Assembly (NCBI GenBank): GCA_000320545.1
Contig: ADNK01000266.1
Span: 62,001-126,000, forward strand
Length of the DNA stretch: 64,000 nt
Reading direction: 5' to 3'
From: Bigelowiella natans CCMP2755
Lineage: Eukaryota; Cercozoa; Chlorarachniophyceae
The translations under genes were made by a program, and so were the position numbers. Under the pieces are notes generated by a model. That model worked only from the letters and a program-made list of their open reading frames with translations, did no database searches and was not told the DNA's origin. Below, piece by piece: positions 1 through 11,519 of this stretch; within the stretch, counting starts at the first letter, position 1; each line of letters starts with the position of its first letter.

Positions 1-37
1 ATCTGCCTGAATACGGCCCATGTTTTTGTAATGAAAG

Positions 38-162
38 AGCGGAGAAAGTGGCACCCCGATTCTGCTTGTGCATGGTTTTGGAGCTCACGCATATCACTGG
101 CGGTACTATCAATTAGTCGCAGTAGTAGGAATAGGAGCAGTAGTAGTGATGATGATGATAAT

Positions 163-200
<38 letters not shown>

Positions 201-697
201 TGTGTACCTGGGTGTGTTTTGGCAATTGTTATGAGTTTTATGTGGTTGTGATTGTACTTCGTGTCTACGATTCTGAAGATACCAAATCCCAGAGCTCAGC
301 AAGAAGCACAGGTCTCTCCGCTACTCATCGACGATGTGTATATATCCTACGAATCATCCATATTTGTTGCAAGATCGTTCCTTTTGTCATCTCCTACCCA
401 TCTGATTGTTCTTTTCAGTCATTCTTCGTCGTCCCCTTAAATCTTACTGTACGTGATATTGGTATAGAGTGTATTCGCTGTGCCTGCTTGGATATGGCTG
501 GTCGGATAAGTCGCCACATGCTCCATACTCTGCTGAATTCTGGGCATCTCAGGTTATGTGAATATTGATCGTTTGTAGTAGCTTGTGGTGGGGTCCGAAC
601 TGGGTTATCAGTCATCAGCATTATGATCGTTAACATCATTATCAGCAGCATTATCATCACCACCATCATCATCATCTCACCATCATCATCATCTCAC

Positions 698-734
<37 letters not shown>

Positions 735-2487
735 GCAATCTCATCAAAATGACTACTGGCCTTCTTCAAACTGTATGCACGTAGTCCCCCTGTAATATAA
801 TATACTGTTTCCTTCTCTAATAGGTGGCAGATTTCGTAAAAGATGTGATCCAAGAGAAGACTGTTTTAGTAGGGAATTCGATCGGTGAGAAGGAGTGGGG
901 TTAGGGTTGGTTGGAAGAAAAGAGACAGAACAGGGTCGTACTAACGTGATTGGTACCAAATGAATACATAGTTGTCAGGATGGTTGATGACTGATAGAAA
1001 TTACGTATGCAACTCACCATCATCATTATCATTATCGTTGTGATTATTGCCAGGTGCTGTTACGAGTCTAGCCACCGCATCAATTTACCCCGGTCTTGTA
1101 AATACTAAGCAAGATTATCATCATCATCATCATCATCATCATCATTGTTATCGTCATCGTTGTTAGCATCTCATTATTCTCTGATTTTATCGTTTGACAG
1201 ATTTGGTTCAAGGTCTGGTCATGGTAAACGCAGCGGGAAGATTCGGTGATATGGGTGAGAAAAGCAATATTTGATGATTATGATATTCATGATGCAATAC
1301 TGCCAATTCTTGTTTGTTGTGACATTTTATATATGTACATATGTATACGACGTATAAATATGTATGTACTTTTTCCCTAACGAAGAATAAACAATATCAA
1401 AATATTTGGAACACGAATCGTCGCTTAAAGATGAATACTTCTTCCTCTTCTTCTTTCTTCTTCTTCTCTCGTTGTTGTGTTGTTGGGCCGTCATTTTTGT
1501 TGTCATATCCCTGGTAAGATGCTGATGTGACAGGAGAGCAAAAGCCTGCATCACCATCTTCTTCTTCCTCCCCTTCCATGACTACTACCGAGGAGAAAGA
1601 AGGTACTGTTTATCGCCAGGAATGGTTGTGGGGGTAGACAGGGAGGGGTGGGGGGTGTGAGAGAGAGAGATATATATTTATAGATGAGAGAGGTGGAAAT
1701 TGTTGTTGTTGCATATTAGACCAGGAGATTATTAGAGGGTTTGTATTGAGTTTCTGATCACCATATCTTTGTTTTGTGGGTGCTTCTCTTCTTCCTCCAT
1801 CAGGCAGTGGGGGGGTACTCGAATCAATCCAGGAGACATTCAAAGATATAATCGCAGCTGGAATCTTCTATTCAACAAGGTGTCGTATAGGCTCGCTCAG
1901 CAAAACAAGCAGTAAAAGAGATGTATTTACACTGCATGAGATAGCCCCCCCCCCGAACTCCTCCGTATCCTCTTCGTTATTATGTCTTTCCTCCTTTATT
2001 TTTTTAGATAATAGATGCAGTATTACTACTATCACCATTGTCGTTGGTTGGCATGACTGTCGTCGTGTAAACAACATAATGATAATAATATATAATAGGT
2101 TTCGTATTCCGCTTATCCTGAAGAATGGTAATATAGTTCCTTTTGACCATCATGGAGACCATCATGACCTTCTTCCTATTGTTATCATTGTGCGGACGGA
2201 GGATGATGATGACGATGATGTGTTGATATTGATGTTTGGCGCTGGCAGTCTATCTTGATCCAGAGCAGGTGGACGATGATCTCGTGAAATCGGTAAGAAC
2301 AGCGCAAATAATGATGCAACAACAACAACAGCAATAAGAACAAAATAACGAAGAACGTGTATAAATAGAGGAGGGGTGATTTCACCACACCGTAAGATGT
2401 CTTTGAGGAGGCGCAGAGATGATAACACAACATGGTTACACAAATGCCACTCCTCCTAATACTTATGTGTCATGCATTCATTTTACG

Positions 2488-2526
<39 letters not shown>

Positions 2527-3261
2527 AGATAACAACGCCGGCGTTAGACCCAAATGCCCTCGGTACTTTTCAGAGTCTTTACCGGTAATAAAAGTACTTC
2601 TGCTTTACCAGCAGCTGCTTGATCGTCAGCATGATGATCCGAGGATGTGTGCAAGGCTCCTCCTTTCGTCTTGTTTTCCTTTCCCTCTCCACAGATTCTC
2701 ATCAGCGGAGAGAAATTATGACCTTCGTCGCTTTGCTACTCTCCCTGCTGAGGATCTGAGTAGTACTTCAGAGGATGATGTTCTCATGCCTTTATCCTGG
2801 CCAAAATGCTACGCTAGCAGCCCTGATTATGCTGTATAGCATTTCGAGCATCGTTGCCGTTGTATCTTGGATGTTTTCTCGCTTGCAGCAATCTCTTATC
2901 GATTGATGTAGCGTGGCATCATCAAACAAATATAATACTCAGGGCACCTTTTCGAGGAAAGCTCACAGTGAACGATATGATGGCATCTCTACCACAGGTA
3001 GTACTGCTGCTGCTGCTGCTGCTACTTCCATATCGCACCTATAAATAGTTGATTAATGGATCAGTAAGAATCGTCCAGAATTTATGATGATTGTGATGAT
3101 GATGATGATGATGATGATGAGGAGGAGGAGGAGGAGGAGCAGGGGGGTGGAGAATGGTCCTCCTTTGAGCGTTATATAGCAATAGGGATCTGGCTTTTTT
3201 GAGAGTTGCATCTTCAACCCGACATTGCGAAAAGAATAAGAAGAAGACGATGATGAATTAC

Positions 3262-3294
<33 letters not shown>

Positions 3295-3835
3295 AATGAT
3301 GTACACGTAGGATATGAAGGTGCTTCTATTGTGGGGTCAGCAAGACCCATGGATGCAACCGGAGAAGGTGAAAAAGTCTATTTTACAACGTTTTCATTTT
3401 ATTGTTTTTCATTGCATAAGAAGGGACATATAACAACTATTCAAAACACTCTAAATCCTAAGAGTCTCCAAAATGCAACTTACACCTAATAGCTATTTTG
3501 CTGTTCTCGTAGGCCCACCAAATAATGCGTATTTGCGATAAGCGTGGGCTGGAGTGCGACTACGTCCCGCTAGCAGCTGGCCACTGCCCTCAGGTACCAT
3601 ATATGAGAAGAATGATACACTAAAACAAATACCGCATTTACCGCATTTGAAGTTCCATGTGATGATGCATTGGTGACCTTTTTAACAGCCGAACTCCGGA
3701 TTTGTGCGTCTATTTTGTGTGTCGCCATCATCTTTAATTATTTTCTCTCAATGCATACAGGATGACAATCCCGAGGATCTAAACGAGAGTTTGATGCGCT
3801 GGGTTGATGTTAATTTCTCTGAGGTTGCGATTTAG
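38..3835 (+). CDS. Alpha/beta-hydrolase, pheophytinase / chlorophyll-dephytylase-like; 15 exons, 5' end outside window
   Basis: Serine hydrolase of the plastid-type alpha/beta-hydrolase family that includes pheophytinase and chlorophyll dephytylase, which remove phytol from chlorophyll pigments. Phase-consistent exons: 38-102, 279-311, 468-552, 824-884, 1054-1092, 1201-1253, 1545-1602, 1804-1879, 2099-2127, 2249-2292, 2529-2584, 2943-2997, 3311-3367, 3513-3593 and 3761-3835 (TAG stop). Visible motifs are oxyanion HGFGA (exon 1), LLGYGWSDK, nucleophile elbow GNSIGG with the catalytic Ser (exons 4/5), VNAAGRFGD, LLLWGQQDPW with the acid Asp (exon 13) and AGHCPQ with the catalytic His (exon 14). 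All three catalytic residues are present. Exon 7 codes for a Ser-rich loop. Introns hold long microsatellites. The substrate is inferred from family resemblance; another esterase role is possible. The start lies upstream of the window. Confidence 0.9.
164..205. repeat. (TG)n microsatellite in intron 1 of the hydrolase gene
   Basis: Dinucleotide tract directly visible, preceded by a short (TAG/GAT) tract. It lies between exons 38-102 and 279-311. Confidence 0.95.
651..734. repeat. (CAT)n microsatellite, intron 3 of the hydrolase gene
   Basis: Long interrupted CAT/CAC trinucleotide tract between exons 468-552 and 824-884. Confidence 0.95.
1116..1145. repeat. (ATC)n microsatellite
   Basis: Perfect trinucleotide tract in the intron between exons 1054-1092 and 1201-1253. 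Confidence 0.9.
2491..2522. repeat. (AC)n microsatellite
   Basis: Perfect dinucleotide tract ending 6 bases before the acceptor of exon 2529-2584, so it sits in the polypyrimidine-tract position. Confidence 0.95.
3095..3293. repeat. Compound GAT / GGA / GAT microsatellites in one intron
   Basis: Three trinucleotide tracts (about 3095-3120 GAT, 3120-3140 GGA, 3262-3293 GAT) within the intron between exons 2943-2997 and 3311-3367. Confidence 0.9.
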
Positions 3836-4519
3836 CTGAGGTGACCTGCATTTATCCATGCCGATCGGCAACACTAGCTACCTAGCTCCTTCGACGATCT
3901 GAGGCCACTGATGGTTCTAGTGGTGCTTCTCGATGTACAGACAATATACAAACTTTCCTTTCATGTAAACAAGCATGTAAATTTGTCACGCACAATGAAA
4001 CACAAAATGCAATTGCACCAATGCTCGTAAGTAAGCGATGCCAAGATGCAATGATGTGTGCATAGCCGTTGCGGCACGATGCTACGGCACATGCATGTAC
4101 GCCTTGTGCCATGTGTTTGACGCTGATCGCTAGTCGCACGTGGGTGGGGTATCAACGTCAGCAAATGTATTGCATCTATGTGTGCAGCTACATTGTCTCG
4201 GCAGATCGAACGCAACATGATGGATCCTTGCACGTCAAATCATCAACGTTCCGCGTATTTTTGAGCTGACAAACGTGTTCCAAATTGCTATTATTTTAGT
4301 GCATTTTTAAGCAAGCGTGTGCATATCGCTTCGCATTGTACGCTCCATTGATGCGCTTGCGTGGTGCCTTGATCGCTTACGTTTGTAATTCATGCGTGCA
4401 TCATCAAATCAGTACCAAAAAGGTTTTCATGTGATAAAGTTAAATTCAATGGTCGTAGGTTGACCTTGCATCATTTCAATTTCAATTCATAATCCAAGCC
4501 GTTTCATTTAGTGATCATT
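3836..4519. other. Intergenic island between convergent genes
   Basis: Lies between the stops of the hydrolase (+) and the DEAD-box gene (-). The middle (about 3950-4400) is dense in CATG, GCATGC and CACGC words like the other islands. I see no coding exon. Polyadenylation signals for both neighbours must fall here, but no unambiguous one stands out. Confidence 0.5.
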
Positions 4520-5890
4520 TTAAGACATGTATTCAGCGATATTGGCAGGCATTTCCTCGATTTTGGTGTTATAGAAACGTTCCAGCTCTCTTAGGGTGCT
4601 CGCATCGCGATTGGTGACTAAGTTTATCGTAACACCGTTGCGACCGAATCTTCCTGCTCGACCAATTCGATGGATGTAGTTCTCTTTGTTTCCAGGAAGA
4701 TCAAAATTGACCACTAGACTTAGATTCTGAAAGTCAATCCCTCGGGCTAGAATATCCGTAGAAATCAACACTCGAGATTTTCCATTTCGAAAGGCTGTTA
4801 CAACATCCCTCCTCTCTTGGTCTTTGAGGTCAGAATGGATTGCGCTCACGACGTGATCTCGCCGGGTCAGCTCGTCCTCTAGCCACTGTACCGTTCGCCT
4901 GGTGTTGGCAAAGATGATGCTTTGATTGATACTGAGCGTGTCGAACAAGTCGACCAATGTCGGAAGCTTCCAGTCACTCTGATCCAAAGCTATGTAGAAT
5001 TGCTTTAAGCCATCCAAAGTGAGGCTTGTCTCCTTGACCAAGATCTCGACGGAGTCACTCATAAACTTCTGGGTGAGCTCGAGAACTTCCTCAGGCATCG
5101 TCGCCGACACAAGGACAACTTGAACGTCCTTCCTGAGAGACTCGAATATATCGTAAATCTGTTCCCTAAAGCCATGTGAAAGCATCTCGTCTGCCTCATC
5201 GATGACGATCATCTTCACGTCGTCTGTTCGTAGGACTCCTTCGCGTATCAAGTGGAAGATTCTCCCTGGGGTACCAATCGCTATTTGGACGCCCTTGCGG
5301 AATGCATCCTTATCGTCGAAGAACCTGTTCCCTCCAACACAAAGATGAGTCGTAATCTTCGTGTAATCTCCAAGGCACGTCGCCACCGTATGGCTCTGAC
5401 GTGCTAGCTCTCTCACAGGCGAGACGATGATAGTTTGCGTCTCGCGGATCTTTGTATCTATCTTCTCCAAGGCGGCGATGACAAACGCCCCTGTTTTACC
5501 TGTACCAGCCTGTGCCTGTGCTATGACATTGCGCCCAGCGATAATAGGCATTATGGCTCGCTGCTGAATCGGCGACGGCTCCTCGAAACCATAGGAATAT
5601 ATCCCTCTCAGGACGTTCGTCTTAAGCCCCATCTTGTCAAAGGACTCTACCGGTCCAAATTTGTTACTTTTTTTACCATCTTCAGTATTGCCATCGTTGC
5701 TATCTTTGGATTCTGTTTTAGCATTTTCCCGTCCCTTGCGAGTTGCATCATCGTCGTCGTGCCACCGGTCATGGTTCTCACTGGAAGTGTTGCTTCTGCT
5801 GCTCTTTCCACTGAGCGAAGGCTCCCTCGTCTGGTCGCCATTCTGCTCAGTTTTCGTCATAGTGGTTGTTGTATTGGTAATTGTCGACAT
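4520..5890 (-). CDS. DEAD-box ATP-dependent RNA helicase, eIF4A / eIF4A-III family
   Basis: Single-exon gene of 456 residues starting at ATG 5890-5888. Helicase motifs appear in order: Q motif PSPIQQ, motif I AQAGTGKT (family usually SGTGKT), Ia PVRELA (usually PTRELA), Ib TPGR, II DEAD, III SAT, then RGID and [13 protein letters not shown]. The helicase core is about 385 residues, the normal eIF4A size. It is preceded by about 70 residues of low-complexity Ser/Asp/Lys/Thr-rich sequence not typical of eIF4A. The best family match is the eIF4A/eIF4A3/Fal1 group, acting in translation initiation or in the exon-junction complex/rRNA processing. The usual DLI C-terminus is replaced by YMS and several normally invariant positions differ, so this is probably a divergent paralogue rather than the main eIF4A. 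ATP-dependent RNA unwinding is inferred from the intact motifs. Confidence 0.93.
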   Translation of the reverse strand: MSTITNTTTTMTKTEQNGDQTREPSLSGKSSRSNTSSENHDRWHDDDDATRKGRENAKTESKDSNDGNTEDGKKSNKFGPVESFDKMGLKTNVLRGIYSYGFEEPSPIQQRAIMPIIAGRNVIAQAQAGTGKTGAFVIAALEKIDTKIRETQTIIVSPVRELARQSHTVATCLGDYTKITTHLCVGGNRFFDDKDAFRKGVQIAIGTPGRIFHLIREGVLRTDDVKMIVIDEADEMLSHGFREQIYDIFESLRKDVQVVLVSATMPEEVLELTQKFMSDSVEILVKETSLTLDGLKQFYIALDQSDWKLPTLVDLFDTLSINQSIIFANTRRTVQWLEDELTRRDHVVSAIHSDLKDQERRDVVTAFRNGKSRVLISTDILARGIDFQNLSLVVNFDLPGNKENYIHRIGRAGRFGRNGVTINLVTNRDASTLRELERFYNTKIEEMPANIAEYMS

Positions 5891-6476
5891 TGTTGTTCTT
5901 CTTGAGTTCTGAGGCCCAGATCAAATAAGTAATATGACTCTCGTATCCTTGACATATTATTCTTCTGTGCCTTCTGGGACCCGCGCCCGCCGTTGCGGAA
6001 CCCGCAGAATGAAGAAAGTAGATGCGAATTTTGATGTGCGACAAAAACATAAGCTCAAAACTATCTAAAACTACCGTCGCCCAATTTGCGTCTAGCCATT
6101 CAGCACCGACTGCCTTTCTCGAGCACTGCCGAGCCGAAGTTTGGAAATTTCGGGTGAACTTCAGTTGGAAACGGAATCGAATTCAAGTGTGCGGCAGCGC
6201 TTGATTGCAAAAATTTCCTAGTCATCATTAAAATGCACATGAAAGAACCTTTTTTTTACCGAGAAAAAATAACAAATTGTAAACCTCCTCCACATCCTGT
6301 ATGATTTTAAACCCAACACCTAAAATGACCAAAAATATTTTTTAAAAAACGAATTGGCAGTGGCGGTCATGTCGCAGGATCCAAATTGACATGTTGTTCT
6401 AAACGTGGAGTATCGTAGTGAGATAACAGTAACGACTGGCACAACAATAACAATTGAAACAGGATGGAAAGAAAGA
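5891..6476. promoter_or_regulatory. Intergenic region between divergent genes, likely bidirectional promoter
   Basis: Separates the start of the DEAD-box gene (-) from the ubiquitin-like gene (+). It contains a short GC-rich stretch near 5968-6005. No consensus TATA box or other recognised element could be assigned. A 5'-UTR intron of the ubiquitin-like gene cannot be excluded. Confidence 0.35.
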
Positions 6477-7004
6477 ATGAATGAATATGGTGATGGAAAA
6501 GGAAAAACAATGTCCATGAAGATTTATGTCCAGACTCTGAACAGTGGGAAGATCACTTTGGACCTCGATTCTTCGGATACCCACATCACCAGCGTGAAAC
6601 AGAAGATCCAGGACAAGGAAGGAATTCATCCTGATCAGCAGCGCCTCACCTATGCCGGAAAGCAGCTTGAAAATGGTCGCACGCTAGAAGACTACAACAT
6701 TCAGAAGGAGTCGACCCTTCACCTGGTTCTCCCCCCCCTCAAAGGCAGCCATCATGAGATTTATGTGAAGACTCTGACTGGTAAGATGCTCACTTTGGGC
6801 GTCGAATCTACGGACACCATCACCACTGTGAAGCAGAAGATCCGTGACAAGGAAGGAATTCCTCCTGACTTGCAGCGCCTCATTTTTTCCGGAAAGGAGC
6901 TTGAAGATCATCACACATTAGCAAAGTGCAAAGTTGTGCACAATTCTCACACTTCAACCTTGCACCTCGTCTTGAAACTATCTGCTACTACTGGCAGCAA
7001 ATGA
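6477..7004 (+). CDS. Tandem (double) ubiquitin-like protein without C-terminal Gly-Gly
   Basis: Two head-to-tail ubiquitin-fold repeats in one exon. Repeat 1 begins at 6516 (MKIYVQTL) and keeps [20 protein letters not shown] and [10 protein letters not shown]. Repeat 2 begins near 6757 ([10 protein letters not shown]) and keeps [24 protein letters not shown] and STLHLVL. The RLRGG processing/conjugation tail is gone after both repeats (PPLKG after the first, KLSATTGSK at the end), so it cannot be cut into free monomers or conjugated in the usual way. In repeat 1 the Ile44 patch reads Thr-Tyr and the Lys6/Lys11 region is changed; Lys48 and Lys63 equivalents remain. Repeat 2 lacks the Lys63 loop. 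Translation could start at the ATG at 6477 or at 6510/6516. It could be a fixed ubiquitin-like module or a decaying polyubiquitin copy, though the frame is fully open. Confidence 0.85.
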   Translation: MNEYGDGKGKTMSMKIYVQTLNSGKITLDLDSSDTHITSVKQKIQDKEGIHPDQQRLTYAGKQLENGRTLEDYNIQKESTLHLVLPPLKGSHHEIYVKTLTGKMLTLGVESTDTITTVKQKIRDKEGIPPDLQRLIFSGKELEDHHTLAKCKVVHNSHTSTLHLVLKLSATTGSK

Positions 7005-7725
7005 TTTTAATGCCTAATGCTTTGTGTGCACTGCCTTGACGTCACAATTGCACCCATCACTAGATCATGAAACTAATGAATCTTGACTGATGACTGCAAT
7101 ACTGTTTCTGTTGTGCATGTGTGATTGCGCGTGATCGACCACCAGATAAGCAAGCGCTGCATCGTGGAACGTGGTCAGCTTATTAAGCGTGTGCTAGAAT
7201 TCACTGCGCACGTATACACGCCCAACCATCTGTGTCTAGTTATGATAGACATATTGTATGTCCTATTACTGTGTCTAGCTATCATGGTTGCATGTGCGGC
7301 TGCGCTATGTTGCATGCACATGTCCCGGCGGCATGTTACCGTTCGCGCAGCTACATGCGAGACGGATGTCATGAATCGCATGTGAATTCTAATTGTTGCT
7401 ATCACATTAAACATCACAACATTTTTAAGACTGTCATCCTAATTTAGTTATGCAAAGTCATGCATGCCACACACGCACGACAGCAGCACCACAACAAACA
7501 TTTTCACACGTTACTTCCGCTCTTATTAGCATCTTTCAATTGTGTTGATGCATCTGTGCGCGCGCACGTTGTGAGCATGCAGGTTTAAGTGAGAGCGTGA
7601 GTGCAAGTAAGCGCGAGTTGTAGCACGTCGAATCCCCGAGCTTTGTTTGATGTGTCCAATTAAGCACAATGGTCCACGTACAATGTGTTTAATACTGTTT
7701 CAAATACATTTTGCACTCTGATGTC
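7005..7725. repeat. Intergenic island with a copy of the dispersed TCATCCTAAT repeat
   Basis: Between the stops of the ubiquitin-like gene (+) and the phosphatase gene (-). Positions 7434-7457 read TCATCCTAATTTAG followed by TTATGCAAAG, a diverged copy of the core found near 24.15, 30.34, 41.79 and 52.77 kb. The rest is rich in CATG, GCGCGC and CACACGCACG words. No coding exon seen. Confidence 0.55.
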
Positions 7726-8837
7726 CTAATAGTTTTCAGTGTCGGTCGCATCCATGTATTCCTTCACATTTCTTGCAAATTCGGCATAATCTATTATTTG
7801 TTCGCCGTTGTAGTCACTCGGTCTCTCGAACAGTTTCTGTATCGTCTGCGCATGTTTGTCATTCGCCTTCTGAAAAAATACAAAAGCAGCAATTTCAATT
7901 GAGGTACTATGTTGACATGACTTTGAGAATCATTTCGAAATTGTGCCCCAAAGTGCTTCTGGTTACTACCACAGGGTCAAAGAGAACTTCTTTAACTGCC
8001 ATCAGCTGTTCTTTCGTCTCTGGAATTCTCTTCACAGTTGCTGATCGCTCGGAATAGATTTCCCCCGCTCTCTGAAACGAAGTCTCTGTTTGTAAGAAGG
8101 AGAAAGTAAACGGTTGCTCGCAGTAGGCTACACTCGTGAAAGAAAAGCCTTCTTCTCTAGCTTTCCAGAGATACTATGCGCGTTAACTCACATTACCTGT
8201 GTCTAATCCACAGTACTGCCCTAAGAACGTTGTCGTAAGAGCACCCGTTCTCCCAATGCCAGATCCGCAATGAACGTACACCCTTCGACCACTGTCGAGA
8301 TGTCTTTTGATGCACTAATTAATGATGGTGATAAAGATAGGAAAAATGAGTTTTATTGTTTGGTCATGTGAGCGATTTTTACTGCTCATCATTTATTATT
8401 ATTGAAGTTTTATTTGAGATGGACAATACATTATCATACCAGACCTTGGCCCCTTCCACTATCTATCTAATTAGTTTCTATCTCTGCTGTTATTGCAACA
8501 ATTTGTACTATTCGAATCCTTGTGGTAGTAGTAGTAGTGGTGGTGGTGGTGGTGGTAGCAGTAGTATTAGTAGTAGTGACTGTAGAAACAACATCACCTT
8601 AGCAGCATTTTCCAACGTCTTTGCATCTGCATGGAAGTCATTCATCGCAAAGGAATGGTCGAAGGTAAGCTCGACCTTGGTCACGTTCTGAGCCTCTGTT
8701 TCATAGTCTAAATCCTGCGGTAGTCGTAGTAGTGGTAGTTTAGGAGGAGGAGTGCGCACATGCATTTCTTAGATCATTCACGAGGCGGCCCATACAATTC
8801 TTTGGCCAGAAAACTGAGCTCTTTCGTCATACTGCTA

Positions 8838-8889
<52 letters not shown>

Positions 8890-9993
8890 TAATTGTTATT
8901 ACCATCTGTTGGTACGACTTCCATTCGTCTTCGGCCATGAGATTTATGAAGACCCTGAGGAAGAGCCAAATGAGACGAAGGTGCGTTCTTAACGGGAAAA
9001 CTACTAAATTCCTGTGTACATTCTTGCGCACATCCTCAAGGAAATACAGGACAATCGTATAGTCTTGTTCATCAACATGATCGATTTTGGGTGTTACCGC
9101 ACTGCTAGCCTGGATGCGAGCTGTTGAGCAGCTTCTTTAGAGGGTAAACTGCCTGCGATCAGCCTACCTTCTACCACCCATGAGCAACCCTGATTTAAGT
9201 CATCGCGAGGAGATCATTGGTCTCGATTGATTTTAATAGTTACATAAAATATATATCTGGGAAATGAAAAGCGTAGCTGTTTTGGTATTGATAGACCTTC
9301 GGCAGATCTTGAGGCGCACAGCCTGCAGAGGTCTATTCATATGCACGAAAACATTCATGTAAGATTTTTCTTCATTACACAGGAAGATATGTATATCATT
9401 CGTATTTTTATAACGATTGGATACATAATTACATGTATTATTGTGTATGTATATGTGTGTGTGTGTGTGTGTGTTTACAACAAAAACTTCAGTGTTTTAA
9501 CTCATGGGTGCCCCTCATTGCTGCTGCTTACAATCTTGCACGAATATTAGACAGCAACATTACACACCAGATAGTCTGCTGCTTCTCTCGAGTCTTCATA
9601 TTTCCTTGACGCTTCAACCGCATGCTGCTTTTCGTATCCGAGGCCTGCTCAATCCGACGAACGAAGAATAAATCTAGTTAGCAGCTCTCGATTTAAAATT
9701 AAAATATTAGATTTGTCTGTTGAATAGCTTATCATTTCTTTGTGATCTAATTTACCTGTGAGGGTTACCACACACATCCGCTGATTCACGTTGGGGGCAT
9801 TGCTGTACTTCCATTTTCCATCATAGAATTCCTTTGGATGAGGGGACCCAGGTTCCTCCTTTTCCGGTTCTTTCTTTCCTGAAGAATTAAAACTAATAAG
9901 GTTTACAGCTTCCCATTTTTGTGAAATGCGACCTTTCTTCTGTGCTATTTTTGCCTGCTTAACATCGAGCTTTATTGTTTGTGAAGAAGCCAT
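7726..9993 (-). CDS. Dual-specificity phosphatase with N-terminal UBA-like segment, 10 exons
   Basis: Cysteine phosphatase of the DSP/PTP superfamily, about 310 residues. Exons in coding order: 9993-9756, 9644-9564, 9322-9297, 9189-9098, 8954-8903, 8834-8796, 8714-8598, 8314-8197, 8085-7922 and 7869-7726, all phase-consistent. The catalytic loop is VHCGSGIGRTG in exon 8 (Cys nucleophile and Arg present). The likely general-acid Asp is in DHSFAMND of exon 7. A typical DSP N-terminal strand (EGRLIAGSLP) is in exon 4. Residues about 70-105 (CVVTLTGLGYEKQHAVEASR then YEDSREAADYL) look like a UBA domain. Start ATG is at 9993-9991. The donor of exon 9 (GTCATG) is weak, and exon 6 has tandem acceptors (8834 or 8831). 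Substrate unknown; a role in ubiquitin-linked signalling is only an inference from the UBA-like segment. Confidence 0.85.
8840..8884. repeat. (TA)n microsatellite in phosphatase intron
   Basis: Perfect TA tract directly upstream (in transcript sense) of the exon 8834-8796 acceptor. Confidence 0.95.
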
Positions 9994-10528
9994 CTCCAAA
10001 CTCGGCCACGCCTAATTCCTAACGAAGATAGACTTTTACGCTGCAATTGTTTACTTACATTGAAGCAAATTTTGAAAAGGTATCAGACAATAATCGACCC
10101 TTCGAGTCCCTCCCTCTCATGTGTTTGTGTGATGAACATTTTCAAGTTTCTTTCAGTTACTTTCCAGACTCCATTCGATTGGGCCAAGTGATTTGTTACT
10201 CAGCCCTATTTTTCATGTCGCCTACTATAATTTGACTGCATTTTCAATTAAAATTTCCATCTAGATCTACCAGTATTATTATATTTATTGGTTTAATTTC
10301 GATCGAATATTATCCAAAAATGGGATTCATCGCATCGTATCCTCCTCCTTCAGTACCTTTCCTGAGTAGTTAGTACACTTGATAGATTCGTGAATAGAGT
10401 AGTAGTTTATCCGATAAAATATATTCTAAAAATGCCTTCGCAGTCAATTTATCTCGCTGCATTACCGAACGTCGTCAACCCTTGCCTCCTCCTTGCCAAC
10501 CGAGCGAAGACGCTCATACAAACCGTGT
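9994..10528. promoter_or_regulatory. Divergent intergenic region
   Basis: Shared upstream region of the phosphatase gene (-) and the small targeted-protein gene (+). AT-rich; no recognised core promoter element or extra coding exon. Confidence 0.35.
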
Positions 10529-11519
10529 ATGGGCGTCCCTATCTTTTTTCTCTTACTATGTACAACGACACAGTTGGGATCATCCTTCGAATGCGGGAGT
10601 GCACGATCAAATCCGCAACAGCGTGTATGGCCTTTCTCAAATATACGCAGGGGTCTTCTTAGGTCGATTAAAACGCAATTTTGATGGTGTTTGGGACCCT
10701 GAACTGCCTTTCTGACAACTTTTTCGAAGGCTGAGAGCTGGTAACTTCGAAGAGTACGCAAAATGGGACAATATTGAGGACAGCGACGAGAAGGTATATC
10801 TCTCTGTATCACCGCAACATTTTCGAAATACTACCCTTCCCAGATACTTTCTCGAAGCAAAATTTCCACAGCGAAAGCTACTAAATCAGTCAGGCCAAAA
10901 GATAATGATATTATAATTCTGTTTCATCGCTGACGTTTTAGGAGGTTCAAAATACGCAAAAGGACATTGAATCTGCGCGAGCAAGAATCGACCTAGTGGA
11001 GCCATCAAGTCAGATTCGACATGTATTAATTCAGAAGAGTCTTCAACATAGATAACACTTTCAGAAACAGAGCTCCAGTCGCTGCAGGGGAACTGGACCA
11101 CAGAATTTCAGTAAAGATTTTGAATTAGGATAATTTTATCTGCTTTTGACTTTAAAAATAAATAAAGAGGGGATATTGAGCGACCCTACGTCATTGGCCG
11201 GCAGGTAAAGACACGCAATTTGACATACAAGCCTAATGCTATGATCTCATCGATATCCTGAAGATATTATGGTTAGGTCCTGTGGCAAAATACCCCAGGC
11301 AAGGAGGTGTCTGGAATTTACAAAGATCAACACTTTAACACTCTCTTTCTGAATGGGTGGATACTTGACCCAAAAAGATCGAATGACACGCACAAAGTGT
11401 GGCTTATAAAGGTACAAATTATATTTCGCGGTCTTTCACTCTTGATATATAAAACATTCGCCCCACAGGATACTGAGAATGAAGTTGATGAAACACTTAT
11501 ATGGACGAGGCCAAGATGA
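10529..11519 (+). CDS. Small protein with signal peptide, transit-like region and Trp-rich beta-type repeat; probably plastid-targeted
   Basis: Seven exons: 10529-10662, 10736-10793, 10942-11008, 11065-11110, 11168-11204, 11277-11411 and 11469-11519, about 175 residues. The first exon starts MGVPIFFLLLCTTT, a convincing signal peptide, and continues with a Ser/Arg-rich stretch (SARSNPQQR, NIRRGLLR). Together they look like the bipartite leader of proteins imported into secondary plastids. The mature part has WDNIEDSDEK, a short coiled-coil-like helix, then LQGNW, RPYVIGRQVLW, LNGWIL and a final LIWTRP. This spacing of G-W, W and I-W-x-R resembles small algal beta-rich domains ending in I-W-x-R. 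All phases agree, except that the donor at 11009 could instead be at 11037, which would leave a 26-nt intron. Function unknown. Confidence 0.75.

Noticed and set aside
31-568. Open frames of 67 and 166 codons over the first 570 bp
   Set aside because: They run through a (TG)n tract. The real signal is the spliced hydrolase exons in a different combination of frames.
650-740. CRISPR-like or tandem-repeat array
   Set aside because: Simple trinucleotide microsatellites with no spacers, in a eukaryotic intron.
10462-10812. 116-codon minus-strand ORF
   Set aside because: It is the shadow of the plus-strand signal-peptide exon; no family resemblance, and the plus-strand exons agree in phase.
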